Below the pieces are notes generated by a model. That model was not told where the DNA came from. It did not search any database and was given only the letters and a program-made list of their open reading frames with translations. DNA of 64,000 nucleotides from Sphagnum compactum (taxonomy: Eukaryota; Bryophyta; Sphagnopsida; Sphagnales), in assembly GCA_965153455.1 (NCBI GenBank), contig OZ234493.1, positions 3,596,001-3,660,000 on the forward strand. The letters are read 5' to 3'. How positions within the stretch are numbered: position 1 is the stretch's first letter; each line of letters begins with the position of its first letter. Below are positions 1 to 10,250 of this stretch, piece after piece. A program made the position numbers and the translations under genes.

Positions 1-780
1 GCAACTATTTAAGGTTATTTTAGGTGATTTTAAGGTAATTTAGGTAATTTTACTTTATGCTACTTTTGATTATTCTAGGTTATTCGACCTTAGACAATTT
101 TAGGCCATTTGCAATTATTATAGGTTAATCCATTTTAAATTATTCTAGTTTATTTTATTGTAATATGTTTTTGGTTATTTTAAATTATTCCACCATAAGT
201 TGTTTTATGTTATTATAAAATATTATTAATTATTTTACCATATGTTATTATAAGTTATGTAATGTGAAATTGTTTGGGCTATAACCCTAAGCTATAATCT
301 AGAATAACCTATGGTATAGTTGAAGGTAAAATGATCTAAAATAGTGGAAAATAACTTAAAATAGAATAATTAAAATATTTTACAGTGAAATATCTAGAAT
401 GATTGAAAATAAATTATAATGCTTGAAGGCGGAATAAATTATAAGTACTAAAAAAAGTTTAGTATTGATAACTTAAAATAACCTAACGAAAAAGTGTGAA
501 ATATAATAATTAAAAATAATGTAAGATAAAATAACCTATAATAGCCTATGGTAATATAACCAAAAACATTTATATTAACAACAGTTTAAAAACCTATTTT
601 TTTGAATTATAATGAATTATTTCAATTAATAGTGAATTATGTCAATTAGTGGTGAAACAAAATGATGACATAATGACCCTATAATGATATTTTTGTAGGC
701 AAGGTGAAATGATTAAAGTGAGGTGAATTTATTTCATGTTTGAGTCCCATAATGATTTAAGGTATTGAATTACACCCCAC
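1..780 (-). repeat. AT-rich foldback array, left copy (cut by the window edge)
   Basis: From 1 to about 250 the DNA is made of short degenerate units of the type ggttattttag. From about 250 to 620 the same unit appears reverse-complemented (aataacctaaaataac), so the block could fold back on itself. A non-array flank (about 629-780) follows, ending in tacacccca. The same arrangement, with a recognisable flank, occurs reverse-complemented at 59750-60880. The left end lies outside the window. No ORF is present. It looks like a non-autonomous foldback-type mobile element or an inverted minisatellite; which one is inference. Confidence 0.6.
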
Positions 781-1139
781 AGTTGGATTATTGAAATTTG
801 GGTTTTTCTAATGAAAATCTTTAGTCAAAATAAACTTGTTTTTATTTTAATAATGTCATGACAAACAAGTTCCATGGATCATGAGATCCCAACTTTAAAC
901 CTTACTAATATTTAAGTTGAATGTTTGATTGCCATTTGTTTATTCACATGTTTTATGTATATTCTACCTAGGGGTGACCTTATGTGTTAACATTTTACAT
1001 TACACAATGTCAAAACGTGTCTTTCATAACTAGAACATTTCACAATTATGTTTTAATTTAGTTATGAAATCATATGTCCTTAATCATATATTCTTAGTCA
1101 TCTTTGCAACTACATTATGATTGCTTATGATTACATGAC

Positions 1140-1575
1140 TATTAAGTAGATTTTTTAAATGCTTGGTTAACATGTATCTTACATACTACCTACTTAATAA
1201 TATGTACATTAGATATGTATTAGTTTGATACCTACCTTAGATACCTATTTAGTAAGTATTTTGTTAGTTGCTATTAATTGAATAATAGGTACCTATTAAA
1301 TACAATATTTAATAGATACCTAGGTAAATATGTGGTACATACTACCTACTTGGTAAATACCTAATAGGTATTTAAATTTTTTTACTAATATTAATATTAG
1401 ATACCTACTAGTACCTATCCTAGATACATAATAATTAGATTGATATTTATTAATATGTATGTATCCCACTAGCTAGGTAGTAAGTGCCTACCTCACTAAA
1501 TACCTATCTATTAGTAAGTATCTATTTAATTACTAATTAATTATTATTTAAGTAAATATGTACCTTGTTACCTAC
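1140..1575. repeat. TACCTA/TAGGTA-rich degenerate minisatellite
   Basis: Short units containing tacctac, tacctatt and their complement taggtat recur dozens of times with irregular spacing, in both orientations. A looser version of the same motif is seen at 45330-45500. There is no coding potential. The origin is unknown. Confidence 0.6.
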
Positions 1576-1599
1576 CTCAAGCTCTAGAAATAATCTTTG

Positions 1600-1870
1600 A
1601 AATACAAAGGAAAACACTGAAAAATCAATGTTGAAAAAATAAGCTTTCCAACTTACAAAACACTAGTTTTTTTTTTTTTCTTTTGAGAACCCTCCTATTT
1701 TCAAACTTCATAACTTTCTTATTTCTTTTTCATTTTAAATGATTTAAAGTGCTTTAGCAGCGTCACCTGAAGTTTTACAAATCATCTTTGAACTCTAATT
1801 GCAACAGAGCAACATAATAAGAAATTTTTTAGGTGTTTAGAAATTGGCTTTGTAGTAGATACCCCAAGAA
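1600..1870 (+). repeat. Dispersed repeat, copy 1 (second copy near 13.9 kb)
   Basis: Roughly 200 bp here align by eye with 13880-14080 in the same orientation. Both have a T-rich tract, then a cctccta-ttttcaaa core, a shared stretch containing tttacaaatcatctttgaac, and a similar end near gaatttttt. Divergence is high, so these are old copies of an unidentified interspersed element. Confidence 0.5.
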
Positions 1871-1874
1871 AAAA

Positions 1875-1901
1875 ACACACACACACACACACACACACAC
1901 A
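1875..1901. repeat. (AC)13 microsatellite
   Basis: An uninterrupted AC dinucleotide run. Confidence 0.95.
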
Positions 1902-2039
1902 TTTTTGGGCGCTTCTAAAATTTACATTCGTCAGCAGAATGTTTTAATACCCACATTAAAAGGAAGTTAGGCTTCTAGAAACTTCCAGAACTCCCATTCT
2001 TGAGGCAGCAACTAAGATTTAACTTCATCCGTATTTTTC

Positions 2040-2451
2040 CGTCGTCAAAGCATGTCATTGTATTCAGTAAAGCTCGCAGCCTCAGGCTTTACCCCCTAGT
2101 GCGTTCACTTACCATCCATCCTTCATCGATGAAGTGCGTGGTTGGTGGGTGCTGGTTCACTTTTGGCCGATGACACGGGGCCTCGATCACCCGGTGACAG
2201 ATGACCGGGATGGTAGGCGACCCACCTGCGGTAGCCGGTCAAGGCCTGGATCCTTCGGGCATGATTTCTTGGCGTCCTTTTCCAAACCCTAGTGCGTGTC
2301 CGAAACAAGAACTGCATTCTTCCTGCTCGTGTTTGCGTTTTTGTGTCGGAAATCTGCCGCGCGTCGTCTCTCGTTTTTCTTTTTTGGGGGTTTGTTTCTG
2401 TTAGTTAACGGATCGTGCGCGCAACGCCACGCCCCGCATTAAAGGTTGCAA
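2040..2451 (+). promoter_or_regulatory. CpG-richer upstream region of the SOD gene
   Basis: Base composition changes sharply from AT-rich repeats to a CpG-containing segment with a telo-box-like aaaccctag near 2285. It runs to the SOD start codon. No clear TATA box could be assigned, and the transcription start is not visible. Calling it promoter plus leader rests on position and composition only. Confidence 0.45.
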
Positions 2452-4978
2452 ATGGCGCCGTTGAAGGCCGTGGCAGTGTTGTCAGGAACCAGTAACGTGA
2501 GTGGAGTCATCCACTTCCAGCAAGAAGGAGAAGGTATCTGGCTTGCACTCCTTTGTTTCTTCTTTCTTTCTTGCCTTCATTTCTTCGGTCTGCTTTTCTT
2601 TGTATCCTAGGTTTTGCTGTGTGCAAAGGACAGCGGGTGCCTCTTTCAATATTCTACTATGTCGGTTCATTTTCCCTTGGTCTCGGGAATACAGACGTAT
2701 GCCGCATTATGAGTAGGCAACGGGAATGGTATCGCAGACTGCCACCTTCTCTATGGCAATAACCGGCTGCGTTGTAAGCATATTGTTGGGGTTGAGGGCA
2801 TAAGTGTGTGTGTGTGTGTTTTTCTTTCTTTTTCAGAGAGGTTCAAGGTGCTCTGTAATGTACTTGTCAGGTTGCTTCACGTGGTTCATGATCCTTCCTG
2901 TGTCAAATTGCTACTTGGAAGGGGAATTTGACATGAGCAAAGTGTGTGGTCCTTGGTGTAGATGGCATATGTAGAGATTGGAGGGACAATCTGTCATACT
3001 AAAGAAGGCAACTTGGGGCTTGCAATCGAGTTTTAGGACAGCAGGAATTGGCAATTAAGTCTGATGTCTGTGTGGATGTTGCATTGGCAGGTACAACTGT
3101 GACCGGAAAGGTTCAAGGATTGACACCAGGCAAACATGGCTTTCATGTTCATTCGCTGGGTGACACCACCAATGGCTGCTTGTCTACTGGTATGGACTTG
3201 CTGCTTGACCTTCTATTGAGGGAAACAATAGCAAGAATAGAAGTTGTGAATCTTCTGGGTGTGTTGACAAGCCGAATCTTTTGTTATTAGCAAATTTTTG
3301 TCTAATACATCTCTTTGGTGGGCTTCTGTGGCCAGGTCCTCACTTCAATCCCGACAACAAGGAGCATGGTGCTCCTGAGGATACCATTCGTCATGCTGGT
3401 GATCTAGGCAACATTACAGCTGGAGAGGATGGTAAGATGGTCACTAGTTGTCCTATAGCAGAAGCTGGGATGAAAATCACAAACATTATCAGGCATTTAT
3501 GTGTCAATGTACATGAACTGTGTAGCAGTTCTCATCCACTGAGAGTATGCTTGTGTTCCACTATGTCACAAAGTTCAAGAGTTGAATTTGATGGAATCTA
3601 TCCTTCTTTTGTGATTCCCCGCAATCTGTGGTTACCATCACAAGCTTGCTACAGCTTGAATGAGGGTATTATTAACTTTTTTGATGAGCTGTTTCTCTTG
3701 AGTGCTAGCCAACATCATGACTGAGTTTCCCTGTTGGTTCTGGAAACCAGGGATGCAGATTTTGCATCAGTGCCTGAAATCTTGAGTATACTATTGTAAG
3801 ACTGTTGGGAGTTGATGAAGTCATTTGGGAGGAATGACAGGTAGTAACTGCTATTCTTTCTGGTGGTGATGGTCTGATACTTTGTGAGTGAGTCTCATGA
3901 GATTATGATCATACCTATTCTTGTCATTCTCACTTTGGTTTTGATGGAATGGACACAATTGTTGCACTATATTTATCTTCAAAGCACTCTTATGGGTTTT
4001 TCTCTGCAATCTCATGTATTTGTGTGAGGGGTTTGTGCAGGTGTTGCTGAGGTTTCTCTGAAGGACTTGCAGGTACACCTTTCCTAATACCACAGAATGG
4101 TACAACCACAATTGCACTAATCTGTGATTGTACCATACATCCCCTAATGCCTTTTAGATTCCTTTTATGTACTTGCACTCTGCAAATGTTTCTTTGACAT
4201 CTGTTCTAATGAATGGAAGCTTAGTGGCACCAGGTGTGGAGAGTGGATTGCTGTTAATTGACACAAGAGAACATGAAAACACTGAATAGCTCTTACTATG
4301 TCATTGGGAGTAATTTGTGGTGGTGGATGTTGATGGGCTCTGGAGGTGATGGGCATAATCACTATGACGTATTCTCTCTCTGTTAAATGTGATTGGTGCG
4401 CAGATTCCTTTGACTGGAGTTAACTCAATTATTGGTCGTGCTGTGGTGGTGCATGCTGACCCTGATGATCTTGGCAAAGGTGTGTTCTGTGCTTCATTTG
4501 TTGTTTTGTGATCTTGATCTCCTTGAATTAATGAATCTTGTATTCATGCTGCAGTTGAAGGGGTGCATTTTCCTTCTTGTTTACATTTAAAACTGAGTTC
4601 CTATTTATATGCATGAGTTTAGGTTCCATGATGATAATGGCTGTTTGGGCTTCTAATGTGGGATTGTGCATATGACCATGTTCCAGGTGGCCATGAATTG
4701 AGCAAAAGCACTGGAAATGCGGGTGGTCGATTGGCTTGTGGTAAGAAGACTGAATGATCAGTTTTGACTTAGTTCAAGTTTTAAGGAGAAATTGATAGTC
4801 AGATTTTGTTAACATATCTTCATAAATTTGGTGGATAAAACATGCACAGATATAGGAGGAGTTTGTAGGAATTTTGTTGTTACAGTGGACCACGACTGTA
4901 TTTATTGCAGTTATTGATCACTGACTTGGTCTGGAGTGTGTCTATACAGGTGTCATTGGGTTCCAGGCAGCATCCTGA
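2452..4978 (+). CDS. Cu/Zn superoxide dismutase, cytosolic type
   Basis: It converts superoxide to oxygen and hydrogen peroxide. Seven exons join in frame with GT..AG borders: 2452-2533, 3091-3189, 3336-3431, 4041-4072, 4404-4479, 4687-4740 and 4950-4978 (stop TGA). The product is 155 aa, the normal length for the cytosolic family. All catalytic residues are present: copper ligands H46, H48, H63 and H120, zinc ligands H63, H71, H80 and D83, the disulfide pair C57-C146, and the active-site arginine R143. Diagnostic segments include [20 protein letters not shown] and [10 protein letters not shown]. No transit peptide precedes the first Met, and the ORF starts directly with the first beta strand ([10 protein letters not shown]), so a cytosolic or nuclear location is likely. 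The C-terminus ends in AAS with no obvious peroxisomal tripeptide. A chloroplast isoform is unlikely. Confidence 0.96.
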
Positions 4979-5402
4979 AAATTGGCCAGCAGCTATGCCT
5001 GATAGCCTAGGCACTGATCATGTGTGATGAAGGTGCTGAGAAGGCCATTTGAGAAGAACTTACTTTATGTGTACTGTTTATGGGAGAGGTCATGAAGTTT
5101 CCTGGGTAACTGGTTTATGTTGTCTAAAGACTATCGGAAGCAATGAAGTAATATATTTTATGTCTTTATGTGAATCTACATTCTGGAAGTTCAATCGTAA
5201 TGTTATGCAATTTGAAGGGAGCAATTGAAGTATACTTTCTGTTAATGACTTCAACAGAGAAAGTCATGCTGATCCCATCAAGGGAATGCAAGACTTTATC
5301 ATCTACTCCGCATTCCTTTCAATTTCTGTTGGTACATAGCAAGGGAGAGGGAGAGGCAGAGGAGTCAGGGAAGCATGGTCTGGAACATGTGGGGTTGAAT
5401 GT

Positions 5403-5520
5403 GTAGGGTAAAGCCCCCCCATGGTGGGGGTCATTCCCACAATAAGAGACAAAGGACAAGGTGGTAGCTGAGTCTAGGCCTGCATTTTGGGAATGTCCCC
5501 TGCCCATGGGCCCTACCCCC
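5403..5520. repeat. Short foldback element
   Basis: A G/C-rich segment in the SOD 3' flank whose ends are imperfect inverted repeats. The left arm starts gtaggg and runs through catggtggggg to cattccca. The right arm is the reverse complement of a similar string (tgggaatgtcccc to atgggccctac). It resembles the small foldback elements at 44.97, 46.35 and 54.44 kb. It is probably a miniature non-autonomous element or a hairpin relic. Confidence 0.45.
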
Positions 5521-6189
5521 ACTGTAAAGAACAATGCATCATAAGCCTGAAGGACTGGGATCTTATGCTTACTTTTTTGTAGCAGGAGCAGAGACCTTTC
5601 GCTTGTAAGTGTAAGATCCCTTCTTGTTGTACACCAGTGGTTGAAAGTAGCGATTATTCTTCATAGAAGCACATTCAATGGGAAGCTCACAGTTGTATGG
5701 GGTTCAAACTTCAAATCCTTATACAAGATGCTGGATCAATAACTTTCTTTAACGTAGGGGGACCTTATTTCTGGTACTTGATCTTGAGCCAAGACACTCA
5801 AATTTCAAGTGCTTCTCACTTTTTTCAATCTTCACCAAACACCATCTATCATCTTAAAAACCGCATCATGAGCTTTCCACTGTCATTTGAAGTTTTTCGA
5901 TCAAATACCAATTTGCCTTCTGCAATTGCACTATGAATGATTGGGACCAGACCATGAATAACATCCTTGATTCCAAAATATTATATATCTTGTTGCTTTG
6001 AAGAATATTGAAGCAAAATAAAATGAACTTAAAATTACAGTTCGTTATTATACATGGAGCAAAAGACTTGTGTTGTATTGAAAGCTTCCACACATACATA
6101 TTCATGTATGAATGTAAGTACGTATACGTAAATGTACATTTAACGTATGTATAAATTAGACATAATATGTACGATATTTTGAATGTGTT

Positions 6190-6881
6190 ATAATAAGCGT
6201 ACGCGAAGATCTTGTTCTGTCGCCGTCAAGGTTTGAAATCTCCTAGCTGCCCGATCGACCTCGCGCATGCATCGCCCGCTGTCTCCTCTCTTCTGTGTTG
6301 GTGAAGAAGACGAGGAAGAAGAAGAAGAAGGACGAAGACGACAAAGTCGAGGACTTCCAGGCAGTGCTCGAGCCGCCAGGTTTTTATAGATCGGCTGTAG
6401 CTTTGGCTGGGACTTTCTTCATATAGAAATATTTACATGCAGATCTGAAGGAATGTGAAGAAAGAATTATGCAGCAGGAGGGATTTTGTCCATGGTAGGC
6501 AGCAAGGGGTTTTGCGTCGACTAGGGAGCCTTGTGAACGATTCTTGGACAGTGTGTGACTAATCTATCATCAGGAAACAGTTGTAGTCTGTGCTTATTAT
6601 CTACATCTGCAGCAACTTTTGAATTCCTTTTGGTTTTAGAGATCTGTATGAATTAGACGTTCGCTGCAGAGGTCAATTGTTAAGGTTCTTTTATTGTTTT
6701 ACTGCATGCCGTGAATTGTTCATGATATACATAGAAAGATTTGAACAGCAAAACCACGTCGCGTGCTGCAACTGTACTGATATGCTCCTTTTATGTAAGA
6801 CGTAGATTAAGCCTGCTGCTCTAGTGTCGACATATAATTAGGTGCATATAGATCTGATTCTTGTTGAAGAGCCTGGACATC
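6190..6881 (+). promoter_or_regulatory. Probable leader region of the exostosin gene
   Basis: Composition turns CpG-rich at about 6200 after an AT-rich stretch, then runs to the ATG at 6882. It contains a purine-rich GAAGAAGAAG block (about 6305-6340) and a complete upstream ORF (6267-6389). A possible donor (ccag|gttttt near 6380) suggests the leader may be spliced, but this was not resolved. Confidence 0.4.
6267..6389 (+). other. Upstream ORF in the exostosin leader
   Basis: A 40-codon ATG..TAG frame starts MHRPLSPLF, has an acidic run of Glu residues, then an Arg-rich tail. It is not in frame with the exostosin start. There is no evidence of translation. It could be a regulatory uORF or chance, since the run of Glu simply reads the GAA repeat. 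Confidence 0.25.
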
Positions 6882-9847
6882 ATGCCAGGCTTATATCCGC
6901 AAGAGAATAATATTCAGGTTCCTAGTCCGGCAGGAGTAGTTTCTAGTGTGCAAGTACTACAGCCGCCGCCGCGTCCTGCTGCTGCGCCATTGAGGCGACT
7001 TCTGTTCGCTTGCTTCATTTGTATCACGATGTGTGTGGTGTTCTTGATACTGCTCATTATGTCCAACACTCTGAGGTTCAATCATGCAATTACATCCGGG
7101 CGCTGGTCAATTACTGTTCAGAGTTCCATGACTCATCATCATCAGCGTTTGCATCATGCTGGGCCGTTAAGAAGGAACCAGCGGCCGGGGATTGCTAGCG
7201 GTAGCGGCACCAGAGAGGAGTCGATGACGAGCCTTACGGAACATGTATCTGTGGTAAATTTTTGGGGAAGAATTCATGGTGTTGAGAGTACTGGACACGT
7301 GAAGTCGAGTCCATCATCAGGGCCGTCATCAGATTTGAGGAGGAAACCCTTGAACATGTTCCATGTACGTCAACTCTGCCCAGGCTGGAGGCATCAATAG
7401 TCTTGCTTGTATATATTGTGGTTCTCGGATGTAAGGAAAAATTCACAGTAATTATTCAGTCGATCTTTCTTGCAATTGTTGCTGACTGCAGTATGCGTCC
7501 GAAGGAAAAATTTCGTTTCCCTTTTGCAACTTGCGCTAGAATATTGCCTGCACTAGAACCCTACCTTTTTGTTCACAGCTGGTATTCATCTTTGGAGCCC
7601 TACAATTTCGTAAAATCATATCCTATTCATCAATCTCATGTGTAGCCGTAAAACCAAAGAGAAAAGTCTGAAAGGTTCTCGTCCTGCAAGCAGATTGAGC
7701 GACCGCAATTATATGCTTCTCGAATGCTCTTCATGGCATGCAGGACTAGACATTGTTGCCGGACATTGCAAGTCTGATCAAAGACGAAGAATCATCTCGA
7801 CACTAGTCGATCGAGAAACTGTACTTTGTCGGCCGTTCTAGCTAGAAGGACTTAAATTCTATTTGGGACCTTGTCGAGGATGCTTGCGAATCAATACCAT
7901 ATTGTCATGGTAAATTCCATGATAATATAAAACTGTATATAAATCTGCATGTGCAGGCTGCAGACCGGCCGCGGCTGCGTGTCAACGTTGGGAATACGGT
8001 ACCGCAGGAACTCACGATCAAGGCTGCAATGTCGCAGAGTGATCGGGGCGCAATTCATGACACACCATCTGCAACGGATGACAATATCGAGGAGCATTTC
8101 AAGGAAGTGTACCACAATCTTTCTCGATTCAAGAAGTAAGCCCATCCGACTTGTCTTCTCTCTGCATGTCCAATTCACTAGCGACTCTGTAGTTTCGTTG
8201 CGAGCACGTGGCCCCAGAAATGTTAGGGTTTGGTCTGTGGCCGAACTCCATATGAACGCCTGCACCTCCTCCAGGATTTCATCAGGCTTGCCGAGTCAAG
8301 GATAAGACAAGATGCCTAACAATATTATTACGAGATTTAATATGATGGGTTCTCGATGTAACATTTCACTTGATCGATTATATTCCGGGGTTTCGTGAGA
8401 GCAGGAGCTATGAGATGATGGAGAAGACGTTCCGGATCTATGTGTACAAGTATGGGTACAAGCCATTAGTGCACTGGGCGAAACGGAGCGGCGTCTACGC
8501 AACCGAAGGTCTTTTCCTCCAGCGCATGGAGATTCCCAACAACGGCTTCACTGTCACCGATCCCTCCAAGGCCAGCATGTTCTTCATGCCTTACAGCGTC
8601 CGACAGATGGTGGACCATCTCCAAGACCCTCATTCCAGGAGCATGCAGCCACTCAAGACGTACATTGCAAACTATGTCGAAAAGATTGCGGCAGAGTACC
8701 CTTTCTGGAATCGTAGTCATGGAGCCGACCACTTCTTCGCGTCTTGTCATGACTGGGTATGTACGTAGGGATTCTTATCTATGCATGCTGCAGAGAAGAG
8801 AACAGGAAGTGAATGTTAGATGCAACACAGAGCTATTTCTTGGGTTGCAGTCAATTTGATTTGAGAGGACCTCATAAAGCGGCATTCTGCAACTTCAAGG
8901 ACTTGTGAACTATCGTTCTTCTCGTGCACATACCGAACTTCTCGTTTCAATCTAAATGCAGATAAATTTTCTTCTAGGACACAATGTGCAAGATCGTGCT
9001 AGAGGGAACACATGATCATATGTTATTAACAATATGCGATACCGCTGTCTTTGACTTGTATTTGAAGGCCCCGGAGTCGTCTCTGAACCATGAGGAGCTT
9101 CACAGGAATGCTATGAAGGTGGTGTGCAATGCGGATGTTACTCGTCATTTTCAGATAGACAAAGATGTCTCGCTCCCACAAACAATTGTGCCTGAGTCGA
9201 TCTCCGGTCATGCTGGAAATGAAGGGTCCAAGAAACTTGCAAAAGTGATGAGTACCAGCACACTAGAGCTGCAGGAGAAGGTTCATAGTCGGGAACAGCG
9301 ACCCTTTCTTTGCTTTTATGCTGGACAGATGCATGGTCGAGTGCGCCCGGTGCTTCTCAAACACTGGAAGGACACAGACCCTTTGATGAAAATCTATGAG
9401 GTTCTACCTGCATCAATAGCAACAAATCTATCGTACGCTCAGCACATGAGACTCAGCAAGTTCTGTATCTGCCCTAAAGGTTTTGAAGTGAACAGTCCTC
9501 GTATCGTGGAATCAATTCTCAACGGATGCATTCCTGTCATCATCGCGGACAACTTCGTCCTTCCATTCGCTGATGTGCTCGACTGGAACAAGTTCTCCAT
9601 CACAGTTGCCGAGAAGAGCATACCCGATCTGAAAGACATTTTGATGGGTGTTCCAGATAAGACATACCATGCGATGCAAAGACGTTTGAAGTATGTGAAA
9701 CGGCATTTTGTTTGGAGCCAGTCACCCCCTTTACTTGTCAAGAAATACGACGTCTTCCACATGATTCTCCATTCTATTTGGACACAGTGGCAAATCAATA
9801 TTGTGCCTACCCTCAACACAGCTAGACCAGTGTCTCAAACTTCTTAG
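6882..9847 (+). CDS. Exostosin-family GT47 glycosyltransferase, Golgi type II membrane protein
   Basis: Predicted to transfer a sugar onto a cell-wall polysaccharide or glycoprotein in the Golgi lumen. Exons are 6882-7253, 7957-8135, 8405-8756 and 9068-9847, in frame and giving about 560 aa. The N-terminus has a Pro-rich cytosolic stub, then an RRLL-flanked signal anchor at about residues 40-61. A His-rich stem and low-complexity linker follow. The exostosin domain spans about 170-545. It begins near SYEMMEKTFRIYVYKYG and includes CHDW at the exon 3 end, CNAD and DVSLPQT. The hallmark nucleotide-sugar region begins SKFCICPKGFEV at residue 431 and continues through PRIVESI, GCIPVII and FADVLDW. 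The start was chosen as the first ATG before the signal anchor. The exon 4 acceptor is inferred from family alignment (CHDW|AP); an upstream alternative at about 8979 would add 28-30 residues with no family match. The acceptor substrate cannot be told from sequence. Confidence 0.9.
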
Positions 9848-10250
9848 GAAAGGCATACGATGCAGATCTGGAGCTGCTCATGATGATGAGGCTGGCTTCG
9901 AGCTGCAAATTGCGATCCTCTTGCACAAGTGCAGAAACTTCTATAACTTGCAGACAATCATCGATCAGACGAAGGGTTATAGGGCTCAAGAGCTGCACCT
10001 GCAAATCACCCCATGTGGGTATGTACAGTACGACTCCGAGGAGGAGCTCCATGACGAATTACAACGTTACAAGTACAGGATCAGACCCGGAGTTTCCATT
10101 ACTCATGAATGATGTTGTTGGGACCTTTACTACCCTATCTCCCATGGCGGAATCTTCAGCAACAGTTTTGAATTATTATTGCTGGACTGCTTCGATGCAA
10201 GCCATTCCGAATTATAGACATGGGTGAGGCGCAAACGGTATGACCAGCCA
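9848..10250 (+). other. Exostosin 3' untranslated region
   Basis: Non-AT-rich sequence follows the stop and keeps gene-like composition until about 10250. A second frame (9801-10112) stays open through it for about 100 codons. No polyadenylation hexamer of the canonical AATAAA form was picked out. It most likely represents 3' UTR. Confidence 0.4.

Noticed and set aside
7891-8305. Overlapping open frames on both strands around exostosin exon 2
   Set aside because: Only the frame that joins exons 1 and 3 in phase fits the protein; the others are shadows.
9439-9819. 126-codon minus-strand frame
   Set aside because: Shadow of exostosin exon 4, whose + strand frame matches the GT47 family.
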